From an uncultured Bacteroidales bacterium (GTDB lineage: Bacteria; Bacteroidota; Bacteroidia; Bacteroidales; UBA932), in the NCBI GenBank assembly GCA_944326355.1, contig CALVDO010000011.1, positions 1 to 64,000 of the forward strand: a DNA stretch of 64,000 nt, written 5' to 3'. Below the pieces are notes generated by a model. That model saw nothing but the letters and a program-made list of their open reading frames with translations, was not told where the DNA came from and ran no database searches. Every line of letters begins with the position of its first letter. Positions within the stretch are counted from its first letter, which is position 1. Position numbers and translations under genes: made by a program. Positions 9,078-16,413 of the stretch are shown one piece after another.

Positions 9078-10070
9078 ATGGCGGCGAATTTCAGAAAAAT
9101 CGGCATGAAGTCGGCGGCTGACGGGCTTCAGATCGGGGTTATGACGTGCGAACCTGAGGAAGGGGCGCGGGGTGTCGTGCAGCTGGTGCACGGGATGTGC
9201 GAGCATAAGGAGAGGTATGCGGGATTCATGGAGTTTCTGGCGGGGAAAGGGTTCGCGAGCGTGATACATGACCACAGGGGGCACGGGGAGTCGGTCGGGA
9301 CAGCTGCGGACCTCGGACATTTCATGGAAGGCGGATGGAACGCGCTTGTGGAGGACGTGAAGGAGGTGACGCAGTTAGTGCGGCGGACATATCCGGGGCT
9401 GCCGGTCGTGCTTTTCGGGCACAGCATGGGCTCGCTTGCGGTGAGGGCTTGCGTCAGGCGCGGAGACGAGGGGTATGCCGCGCTGGTGGTGTGCGGAAGT
9501 CCGAGCCTTAATCCGGGAGTCGGGGTTGCAAAGGCGCTCGGGAAGGCGTTTGCGGCCGTCGCCGGGGACAGGCACAGGCCTGCGCTGCTTGAAAACCTTG
9601 TGTTCGGCTCGTTCAACAGGCGTTTCAGAGACGAAAATTCGGCGCACGCCTGGGTATGCTCAGATCCTGAGGTCGTCAGGCAATACGATGCGGATCCGCT
9701 GTGCAATTTCCGCTTCACTCTCAACGGGTTCATCGGGCTTTTCTCGCTGATGCAGAACGCATACGATGTGCGGGGATGGACGCCGGGGAATCCGCGGATG
9801 CCGGTGCTGTTCATCTCGGGCGAGGAAGATCCGTGCATGCTCAGCCGCAGGAAATTCCTGGAGGCGGCGGAGACGATGAGAAAGGCCGGCTACAGGGATG
9901 TGGAGACGGTGCTCTACCCCGGGATGAGGCATGAGATACTGAATGAAAGAGGAAAGGAGAAGGCCTGGAACGACGTTGCGGAATTTATTGAAAGATACAA
10001 CACAAATGGTCCAGGCCCGTGGGAAGGCGTGGTAATCAACGGCACGGCCTATGCGGACGGATATGAATAA
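9078..10070 (+). CDS. Alpha/beta hydrolase, monoacylglycerol-lipase/serine aminopeptidase S33 type
   Basis: The 330-residue soluble hydrolase has a full catalytic triad: nucleophile Ser116 in GHSMGS, Asp251 in SGEEDPC and His285 in GMRHEILNE. The oxyanion region is LVHGMCEHKERY (37-48) and the family-typical HDHRGHGES occurs at 64-72. Together these match lysophospholipase/monoglyceride lipase-like enzymes, which cleave ester bonds of small lipids. There is no signal peptide, so it is cytoplasmic. The ATG at 9078 is preferred to a close upstream ATG at 9068, which is out of frame. The GC content is clearly higher than in the preceding block, so the accessory-region boundary lies about here. 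A hairpin at 10121-10159 follows. Confidence 0.9.
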   Translation: MAANFRKIGMKSAADGLQIGVMTCEPEEGARGVVQLVHGMCEHKERYAGFMEFLAGKGFASVIHDHRGHGESVGTAADLGHFMEGGWNALVEDVKEVTQLVRRTYPGLPVVLFGHSMGSLAVRACVRRGDEGYAALVVCGSPSLNPGVGVAKALGKAFAAVAGDRHRPALLENLVFGSFNRRFRDENSAHAWVCSDPEVVRQYDADPLCNFRFTLNGFIGLFSLMQNAYDVRGWTPGNPRMPVLFISGEEDPCMLSRRKFLEAAETMRKAGYRDVETVLYPGMRHEILNERGKEKAWNDVAEFIERYNTNGPGPWEGVVINGTAYADGYE

Positions 10071-10120
10071 AATTACCCTCGTCTATAACATCCGCCGTAC
10101 GAACCGCCGCACCAACAATC

Positions 10121-10159
10121 CGCTTCCCTTGGCTATGCTTCGGGGAGCGTTTTCTTTTT
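10121..10159 (+). terminator. Probable intrinsic terminator after the hydrolase
   Basis: Arms cgcttccc (10121-10128) and ggggagcg (10142-10149) pair with one mismatch and are followed by ttttcttttt. It lies between convergent genes. Confidence 0.6.
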
Positions 10160-10182
10160 CCGGATGAGAACGGACATAAAAA

Positions 10183-10797
10183 TCAGATCGGAAACCAGAT
10201 GAAGACGGCGGCATCCCACACGGCGTGGGAAATGATTATGGCGGCGAAGCGCTCAGGGAAGAAGCGGTAGGCCGCTCCCCAGAAGAGTCCGGCCACGAGA
10301 GACGCCATCACGAGCATGAAATTGCAGGAGGCCGCATGGACCAGGGCATAGAGCAGGGTCGCGACGGCAAAGCCCGCGTTCTGTCCCCAGCGGGATGAAA
10401 GAGACTGCTGCACATAGCCGCGCCAGAAGATCTCCTCGGCAGGACCTATCAGAAAGAGCATCAGCACAGAGAGAAGCAACGGAGACTCCCCCGTCTTCAT
10501 GCCGTAGATCTCATTCACCTGCGGCCTCGCGAAGTCAAAAAGCCATGAGGACACCTTGTCTCCGGTCCAGAAAATCGCCCAGAGAGCGGATGCCATGACG
10601 ATGCCTAAAAGCACGTCGACTGCAGTAAGTCTTACCCGCCTGTACCATCCGGGACTGAAGACCGTCGACAGGATGGAGAGAGTCAGGGCCGACCCTGTCA
10701 TCATCCACCAGAACGGGATATGCGGGGCCGTAATCGGAGAGAACATCACCGCCCAGAGAAACGCGGCGAGAATCACCATAAAGACAAGCTTCTTCAT
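10183..10797 (-). CDS. CPBP-family intramembrane glutamic endopeptidase
   Basis: The 204-residue integral membrane protein has about six hydrophobic segments. The three CPBP signatures are in order: EEIFWRGYVQ (121-130, EExxxR motif), H154 in ALVHAASCNF and H191 in IISHAVWD. The family includes Rce1-like and Abi proteases and uncharacterised bacterial members. The start is ATG 10797 (MKKLVFMVIL); the frame is open further upstream, but that part overlaps menA and is not protein-like. It lies 11 bases downstream of menA on the same strand, so the two are probably co-transcribed. A functional link to prenyl lipids is possible but unproven. Confidence 0.88.
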   Translation of the reverse strand: MKKLVFMVILAAFLWAVMFSPITAPHIPFWWMMTGSALTLSILSTVFSPGWYRRVRLTAVDVLLGIVMASALWAIFWTGDKVSSWLFDFARPQVNEIYGMKTGESPLLLSVLMLFLIGPAEEIFWRGYVQQSLSSRWGQNAGFAVATLLYALVHAASCNFMLVMASLVAGLFWGAAYRFFPERFAAIIISHAVWDAAVFIWFPI

Positions 10798-10808
10798 GAT
10801 CCCTGAAG

Positions 10809-11702
10809 TTACGCCAAAAGACCTGCGAGAACAAATGCCACGGTAAGCACCACGCTGAACAGCAGCTGGAGCTGAGCCGTGGCCTGATCCAGACCGGCAA
10901 TGGCCGCAGAACCGCCCTTGAAATAGCTCAAGGCAGTCTTGACATTGCCCATCGCAGGGAACAGCGCCAGCCACACGAGCAGAGTCCACAGCGGAAACAC
11001 TCCGACGGCGGCGCAGACGGTGATCCACACGAACGGAATCAGAATCTCGGCACAATACAGATATATGGAGACCTTCCCGCCCACCTTCATCGCGAAAGTG
11101 CTTATCTCGGCGCGGGCGTCGGTTGCAATGTCCCTGATGTTGTTGCAGTGGAGAATCGCCACGGTGATCAGCCCCACAGGGACGGCCAGCCAGAGTATCT
11201 TCCAGTCCACCTGCAGGGTGGCCGCATAGACGGTGCCCATAGTCGGAAGCGCGGCATACGCGAGGAAGATCACCACGTCTCCCAGAGCATGGTATTTAAG
11301 CCCCGGATAGAGCACTGCGCAGAGCAGCCCCGCAAAGCCGATGTACAGCAGCGGCATTCCCGTGCGCAGCCAGAGACCGATGCCGGCAAGCAGCGCCACA
11401 AGCAGAAGAGTCAGCGAGAGCCTGTATATCTCCTTCGGCGTGAACATCCCCGAAGTCAGAGTCTTCACTCCGAAAGTGTCCTGAGCATCCACATGGCGGC
11501 GATAGTCGAAATAGTCGCTCCACGTGTTGCCTGCGGCATGAAAGATCACGATATTGAGCAGGGCCCACACCCCGTTGACCCAGTTGATGTCCTCATGGCG
11601 CGCAAAAAGGCAGCCGAGCGTCACCAGCACCGGCATCGCCGAAGCCGGAAAAGACCACGGCCTCACCGCGATCATCCACTCCCTGAAAGAATGTTTCCCC
11701 AT
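10809..11702 (-). CDS. menA: 1,4-dihydroxy-2-naphthoate polyprenyltransferase (UbiA family)
   Basis: The 297-residue multi-pass enzyme attaches the prenyl tail to dihydroxynaphthoate, giving demethylmenaquinone for the quinone pool used by respiratory enzymes such as the Complex I encoded later in this window. UbiA aspartate motif 1 is visible as AGNTWSDYFDYRRHVD (58-72) and motif 2 as HCNNIRDIATDARAEI near residue 185, the pattern expected of MenA. The N-terminal ending WMIAVRPWSFPASAMPV is also characteristic. It starts at ATG 11702. A -7 box lies at 11761-11768. Other UbiA relatives cannot be fully excluded. Confidence 0.88.
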   Translation of the reverse strand: MGKHSFREWMIAVRPWSFPASAMPVLVTLGCLFARHEDINWVNGVWALLNIVIFHAAGNTWSDYFDYRRHVDAQDTFGVKTLTSGMFTPKEIYRLSLTLLLVALLAGIGLWLRTGMPLLYIGFAGLLCAVLYPGLKYHALGDVVIFLAYAALPTMGTVYAATLQVDWKILWLAVPVGLITVAILHCNNIRDIATDARAEISTFAMKVGGKVSIYLYCAEILIPFVWITVCAAVGVFPLWTLLVWLALFPAMGNVKTALSYFKGGSAAIAGLDQATAQLQLLFSVVLTVAFVLAGLLA

Positions 11703-11760
11703 AATTTCCGCTTTTTCTTTAAATTTTCCTCCTTTTCAGAGGGTCGGCAAAAACAGGCGG

Positions 11761-11768
11761 CAAAGATA
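11761..11768 (-). promoter_or_regulatory. -7 promoter box for menA
   Basis: The minus strand reads TATCTTTG, a perfect TAnnTTTG match, about 58 bases upstream of the menA start. The -33 region is only TTTTC-like. Confidence 0.6.
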
Positions 11769-12019
11769 GCGAATATCGCCGAAATAGAAAATGGACATTC
11801 TGTCATCACAGGATGGACATTGTGACATGGGACGGTGACAAGATTTCCGTTTTCCGGCTCAGGCATGCGGTTTGCCTTATCTCATGGCGTCCGACGGAAG
11901 GATCCGAAGGACCCGGGAAAGGTTCCCGGAGCACAACAGCCCCAGAAACCGATACAGGTCCAGAAGCTCCAGACGCACGGACGGAAATGAAGTGAAATTT
12001 TTAAATGGAGGATAAGATT
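11769..12019. other. Divergent intergenic region menA/hsp20
   Basis: No gene is seen. Two direct copies of atggacatt followed by tgtcat or tgtgacat start near 11792 and 11814, 22 bases apart, and could be an operator. A ribosome-binding GGAGG at 12007-12011 serves hsp20. Confidence 0.35.
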
Positions 12020-12448
12020 ATGGTACCTGCAAGAAGAAACCGGACTTGGCTGCCGGATATTTTCAATGACTTTTTCGACACTGAATGGATGGACAGGATG
12101 AACGCCACGGCGCCTGCCATCAATGTCATCGAGAACGAGAATGACTATGAGCTCGAGGTCGCCGCGCCGGGACTCACAAAAGAGGATTTCAAGGTGCATA
12201 TCAACGATGAGGGCAATCTGGTCATCGAGATGGAGAAGAAAGCTGACGAAAAGAGCGAGAAAAGGCACGGACACTATCTCCGCCGCGAATTCTCATACTC
12301 AAAATTCCAGCAGACGATGCTTCTGCCGGATGACGCGGACAGGGAGCAGATAAGCGCTCAGGTCGAGCACGGTGTGCTCAATGTCGTCATCCCTAAGATC
12401 AGGAAAGAGGAGAAGGAACAGGCAAAGAAGGTCATTGAAGTGAAATAA
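12020..12448 (+). CDS. Small heat-shock protein, Hsp20/alpha-crystallin family
   Basis: The 142-residue ATP-independent holdase binds unfolding proteins in the cytoplasm. The alpha-crystallin domain spans about residues 28-130, with AINVIENENDYELEVAAPG and FKVHINDEGNLVIEMEKK. The conserved end A-x-x-x-GVLNVVIPK is seen as VEHGVLNVVIPKI. The I-x-I/V-like tail motif is not obvious. I start at ATG 12020 (MVPARRNRTW), because GGAGG at 12007-12011 sits eight bases before it. An ATG at 12005 overlaps that site and would add five residues. It is monocistronic. Confidence 0.93.
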   Translation: MVPARRNRTWLPDIFNDFFDTEWMDRMNATAPAINVIENENDYELEVAAPGLTKEDFKVHINDEGNLVIEMEKKADEKSEKRHGHYLRREFSYSKFQQTMLLPDDADREQISAQVEHGVLNVVIPKIRKEEKEQAKKVIEVK

Positions 12449-12833
12449 TGGTCATGAAAATGACTGACAGATGACTGACAACCGTGATTCTCACGGAACA
12501 TGTCTGAACAAGCTCTGACATGGAGGGTCGACTCCCGCAAGGGGGCCGGCCCTTTTCTGTTTCTGCCGGAGCGGATTCTCTGCAAGAAACCGCCACTATG
12601 CCTCCTGTCAGATGTCCGTAGACCCGACGACGGCAGCAGACCCGACGACGGCAGCAGACCCGACGACGGCAGCAGACCCGACGACGGCAGCAGATCGACG
12701 ATGGCAGATCCGATGATTCTCGAAAAGGCACGCAAACTCTGCAGAAGGCTTCGCCGCAGCGGAATTTTTCGTTATCTTTACAGGTTTGAAATTTCGGACA
12801 GACTCAGTGCGGAACGCAGAAACAGACGAAAAG
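12449..12833. other. Non-coding gap between hsp20 and the MutS-like gene
   Basis: It holds a small hairpin ccgtga-ttc-tcacgg (12482-12496), a weak GC hairpin with trailing T-run (12539-12556), the 18-bp tandem repeat at 12621-12692 and a -7-like TATCTTTA (12773-12780) ahead of the next gene. Frames that cross the repeat are not protein-like. Confidence 0.5.
12621..12692. repeat. Four perfect tandem copies of an 18-bp unit
   Basis: The unit gacccgacgacggcagca is repeated four times without mismatch, followed by a degraded partial copy (gatcgacgatggca). Perfect identity suggests recent slippage or copy-number variability. The period is a multiple of three, but no convincing gene covers it. Confidence 0.9.
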
Positions 12834-14780
12834 ATGGCAATGAAATCCACACCAGAACATACGGAATCGACAACGCCAGCCGGCCAGACCGCAGCCGAGA
12901 CCGCCGGCAAGACAGCGCCGGAGGCCGCCGGCAAGACAGCAATTGCCCAGTCGGCACACCTGACCGCTGACAAGACGGCACCGGAGGCATTCTATACGGA
13001 ACGGGCTGAAAGGCTGAAGGCGGAGGAAACCATGACAGGCCGCAAGAGCGGCATGATGATGTTCTGCAGACTGGCATTCTTCTGCCTGTGCGCGGTATTC
13101 ATCTGGCTGGCAGTTGACAATCACGGCAATGCGGCATACGTGGCGGCGGCCCTCATCTGCGCCGTCGCATTTTTCGTCATCCTCAAAATCGACGAAAGGT
13201 ACAGAAAGACGATTGAAAGGCTCAGAGCCATGACGCGGATATGCGAAAATGAGCTCGCCTGCCTCAAAGGTGACTTCTCACCGTTCCCTGAGGGAAGCGA
13301 ATATGTGGACATGAAACATGAATACTCATTCGACATGGACATATTCGGCCCTGACTCGCTATTCCAGCGCATGAACAGGACCGTGACGCGGAAAGGGAGC
13401 AAGAGACTCGCGGAAAGGCTGACTACTATAAGCCTCGACAGGAATGTGATCGAAAGAAACCGGGAGGCAGTCGCCGAACTTGCAGCCGATCCGGAGTGGA
13501 GACTGAAGTTCATGTCCTGCCCGCAGATCGGAGACAGGCTCGACTCCCTCGCAGAAAAGACGGCTGCAGGCGACGCCGACGCCCCGAAAGGCATCCTCAC
13601 AAGAGGTGTCGCTCCGTTCGTGCTCATCGCGCTGACTCTCGGCGCGCTGGTCTGCTGCATTTTCGGAGTGCTGCCGTGGATGGCTTTCGTGGTGATGGTC
13701 TTCATCCAGCTTCTGACCGCGACAATGACAGGCGGAATGACGGAAAAGACGGCGCAGAATGCGGACAGCCTCGACAGGGAAAGCGGGAAATACATGGCCC
13801 TGCTCAAGGTGATTGAAGAAAAGAAATTCTCCTCCGGACTTCTGCGCGGACTTGAAGAAGAGCTCTTCAACGAAGAAAAAGGCTGCCCGGCCGCATTCAG
13901 GGAACTCGCGAAGATACTGAGCCTCTTCGAGCTCAGGGGCAATTTCATCACATACCTGCTCTTCAACGGACTTTTCATGTACGATGTCCTGCTCAGGCGG
14001 AAATTCCGGAAATGGATGAAGACATACGCGGTTCATGTGCGGAAATGGACGGACTGCACGGCGGAATTTGACGCACTCGTGAGCCTGGGGACTCATGCAT
14101 TCAACAACCCGGACAATGTCTGCGCGGAGATCCTCGGCCCGGACTCAGAAACGGTAATCGCGGCGACGGACATCTCTCATCCGTTCCTGCCTGCACAGAC
14201 GGCTGTACCAAACAGCATCTCGCTGAAAAAGGGAGAGATAGCCATCATAACCGGAGCGAACATGGCAGGCAAGAGCACCTTCCTCCGGACGATAGGCACC
14301 TCGTATGTCCTTGCTGTCAACGGAGCTCCGGTCCGGGCGGCATCCTTCGCCTTCATGCCCGTGAGCCTGTTCTCGAGCATGCGCACCACAGACAATCTGT
14401 CCGCCGACATATCATATTTCCAGGCGGAACTGCTCAGACTCAAGCAGCTGCTTGACCATGTGCGACACAGCGGCTACAGCCTCATCATCCTCGACGAAAT
14501 CCTCAAAGGCACCAATTCCGCCGACAAGCTCAACGGCTCGATACTCGTGCTCAGAGAACTGATAAAGCACAGAGTGTCAGGACTTGTCGCTACTCATGAC
14601 CTGGAACTGGCCAAGCTCGGAGAGACTGAAAGCGGACATTTCACCTGCCGCTGCTTCGAGATAGAACTCGCTGATGAGATAAAATACACCTACAGGATGA
14701 AGGAGGGCATCGCAAGAAACATGAACGCCACTCACCTGCTGAAAAGAATCCTGAAAGAAGACGATGAAGAAAGGAATTGA
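12834..14780 (+). CDS. Membrane-anchored MutS-family ATPase
   Basis: The 648-residue protein has the MutS C-terminal ATPase but not the mismatch-recognition domain. The P-loop TGANMAGKST lies near residue 475, the Walker B region is LIILDEILKGTNSADK, and the switch is VATHDLELAKL. Four hydrophobic segments are visible: two N-terminal (FCRLAFFCLCAVFIWLAV and AAYVAAALICAVAFFVIL), one long central (FVLIALTLGALVCC onwards) and one weaker. This architecture is common and uncharacterised in Bacteroidota. The Ala/Thr-rich N-terminus has short AGKTAPEA repeats. The start is ATG 12834; an in-frame TTG at 12786 is less likely. It overlaps the next gene by 17 bases, so the two are translationally coupled. 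The function is unknown and it should not be called mismatch-repair MutS. Confidence 0.85.
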   Translation: MAMKSTPEHTESTTPAGQTAAETAGKTAPEAAGKTAIAQSAHLTADKTAPEAFYTERAERLKAEETMTGRKSGMMMFCRLAFFCLCAVFIWLAVDNHGNAAYVAAALICAVAFFVILKIDERYRKTIERLRAMTRICENELACLKGDFSPFPEGSEYVDMKHEYSFDMDIFGPDSLFQRMNRTVTRKGSKRLAERLTTISLDRNVIERNREAVAELAADPEWRLKFMSCPQIGDRLDSLAEKTAAGDADAPKGILTRGVAPFVLIALTLGALVCCIFGVLPWMAFVVMVFIQLLTATMTGGMTEKTAQNADSLDRESGKYMALLKVIEEKKFSSGLLRGLEEELFNEEKGCPAAFRELAKILSLFELRGNFITYLLFNGLFMYDVLLRRKFRKWMKTYAVHVRKWTDCTAEFDALVSLGTHAFNNPDNVCAEILGPDSETVIAATDISHPFLPAQTAVPNSISLKKGEIAIITGANMAGKSTFLRTIGTSYVLAVNGAPVRAASFAFMPVSLFSSMRTTDNLSADISYFQAELLRLKQLLDHVRHSGYSLIILDEILKGTNSADKLNGSILVLRELIKHRVSGLVATHDLELAKLGETESGHFTCRCFEIELADEIKYTYRMKEGIARNMNATHLLKRILKEDDEERN

Positions 14781-16257
14781 AATAGAGACAGAAAGGCTTA
14801 TTCTCAGGCCGTGGGCGCCGGAAGATGCCGAAGCTCTCTACAAATACGCGAGTGACCCGGAAATCGGAATCGCAGCCGGCTGGGAGCCGCACAAGTCCGT
14901 TGATGACAGCCTCGCGATAATACGCACAGTGTTCGCGGCGCCGGAGACATACGCAATGGTGCTGAAGTCTACCGGAGAACCGGTAGGAAGCATAGGAATC
15001 ATGTTCACCACGGGCCTCCACAGCGCCGGGATGGAAGAGGACGAAGCGGAGATCGGCTACTGGATAGGCAGGCCATACTGGGGACAGGGACTGACGCCGG
15101 AAGCCGTGCGCAGGCTGCTCAAGCGCTGTTTCCTGGAGCTGAGGCAGAACGCGGTCTGGTGCGGCCACTACGAAGGGAACGACAAGTCCCGGAGAGTCAT
15201 GGAGAAATGCGGATTCACCTTCCACCACTCCGAGCGGTGCAAGATCTCCCCTCTCGGAGATGTCCGCACCGAGCATTTCACCCGCATCTCCAGAGACGAA
15301 TGGTACAGGCAGAACGGGATGGCGTCATTCCGCACCATGAATCCGGCGGACTCCCATCTGCTGCGCGAACTTTTCCACGACACAGTGCTGACGGTCAATG
15401 CCGCGGACTACACTCCGGAGGAAACTCAGGACTGGGCGTCATGCGGAGACCGGGAGGGACACTGGGAGCGTCTGACCGGCACCATGCACTTCATCGCCGC
15501 GATGGACACTGATGGAGAGATGACCGGCTTCGCAGGCATCAGGGACGACGGCTATCTCCATTCGATGTTCATTCATAAAGACTGGCAGAGATACGGCATC
15601 GCCACCGTCCTGCTTGAAAAGATGGAGAAATATGCCGCAGATCACGGCGTCAGCGAAATCACGTGTGAAGTGAGCATAACGGCCAGAGGCTTCTTCGAAA
15701 GCCGGGGATATTCAGTCGTCACCGAGCAGAGACGCCGTGCCAACAGGCTCGAACTGACCAACTTCGTAATGAAGAAGCGACTTCCGGACGGTCTGAAGAA
15801 ACGCGTGTTTATCGACATGGACAATGTCCTTGTGGACTTTCAGTCGGGAATCGACCGGCAGACGGAGGAGATTCTTCGCGAATACGAGGGGCGGACGGAC
15901 GAGATCCCCGGGCTGTTCGCAGAAATGCTGCCTATGCCAGGAGCGATAGGTGCAGTACATGAGCTTCAGAAGCATTTTGACCTTTATATATTGTCCACAG
16001 CGCCATGGAAGAATCCGTCGGCATGGTCGGACAAGGTGAAGTGGGTGACGAGACATCTGGACGACGTCTTTCACAAGCGCATGGTAATCACCCACTGCAA
16101 GAACCTCTGCAAAGGGGATTACCTCATCGACGACAGGAGCAAGAACGGCACTTCCGAATTTGAAGGAGAATGGATACAGTTCGGCAGCGCAAGGTTTCCC
16201 GACTGGGACGCCGTCGTCTCCTATCTTCTCAAAGGGCTCAGCCCTGACCAAAAGTAA
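14764..16257 (+). CDS. Triple-domain protein: GNAT acetyltransferase - GNAT acetyltransferase - 5'(3')-deoxyribonucleotidase
   Basis: The 497-residue protein has three recognisable parts. Residues 1-180 are a RimJ/RimL-like N-acetyltransferase (TERLILRPWAPEDAEALY, IGYWIGRPYWGQGLTPEA, GNDKSRRVMEKCGF). Residues about 184-340 are a second, different GNAT (GMASFRTMNPADSHLL, LHSMFIHKDWQRYGIATVL with acetyl-CoA loop WQRYGIA, then ITARGFFESRGY). Residues 345-497 are a HAD-type nucleotidase: RVFIDMDNVLVDF carries the DxD nucleophile pair, LSTAPWKNPSAW motif II and YLIDDRSKNG motif III. No stop or frameshift separates them. It overlaps the MutS-like gene. Substrates are unknown. Separate-gene homologs are normal; the fusion is unusual. 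Confidence 0.85.
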   Translation: MKKGIEIETERLILRPWAPEDAEALYKYASDPEIGIAAGWEPHKSVDDSLAIIRTVFAAPETYAMVLKSTGEPVGSIGIMFTTGLHSAGMEEDEAEIGYWIGRPYWGQGLTPEAVRRLLKRCFLELRQNAVWCGHYEGNDKSRRVMEKCGFTFHHSERCKISPLGDVRTEHFTRISRDEWYRQNGMASFRTMNPADSHLLRELFHDTVLTVNAADYTPEETQDWASCGDREGHWERLTGTMHFIAAMDTDGEMTGFAGIRDDGYLHSMFIHKDWQRYGIATVLLEKMEKYAADHGVSEITCEVSITARGFFESRGYSVVTEQRRRANRLELTNFVMKKRLPDGLKKRVFIDMDNVLVDFQSGIDRQTEEILREYEGRTDEIPGLFAEMLPMPGAIGAVHELQKHFDLYILSTAPWKNPSAWSDKVKWVTRHLDDVFHKRMVITHCKNLCKGDYLIDDRSKNGTSEFEGEWIQFGSARFPDWDAVVSYLLKGLSPDQK

Positions 16258-16312
16258 TCAGCCGAGGGCTCGGTTTAAGTCCTGACCCAGTCATCCGGCT
16301 GAATACAAGACG

Positions 16313-16413
16313 TCAGCCGATGACAGAGCGGCGGTATTCGATTGGTGACATTCCGGTCATGCGGCGGAAAAATGAGCTCATATAGGTCTGGTCCGAGAAA
16401 TTGAGAAGAACAT
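16313..16413 (-). pseudogene. C-terminal remnant of an AraC-family regulator
   Basis: About 33 codons read LLNFSDQTYMSSFFRRMTGM, then SPIEYRRSVIG and stop at 16313. This is the last helix-turn-helix of an AraC/XylS activator, close to the intact tail LNFPDQSYLTRFFKR of the gene at 37953-38795. Nothing AraC-like precedes it. The sequence runs directly into the start of the MFS gene on the other strand, so a deletion or recombination joined the two. Confidence 0.75.

Noticed and set aside
11148-11825. 225-codon plus-strand frame across menA start
   Set aside because: Antisense to MenA and running through its promoter; no family signature.
12621-12692. CRISPR array
   Set aside because: The 18-bp units are contiguous with no spacers and no cas genes nearby.
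12500-12970. 156-codon frame containing the RPDDGS repeat
   Set aside because: Overlaps the start of the MutS-like gene in another frame and consists of repeat plus low-complexity Arg-rich sequence.
13121-14096. Minus-strand frames inside the MutS-like gene
   Set aside because: Antisense to a gene with intact ATPase motifs; Ser-rich shadow sequence.
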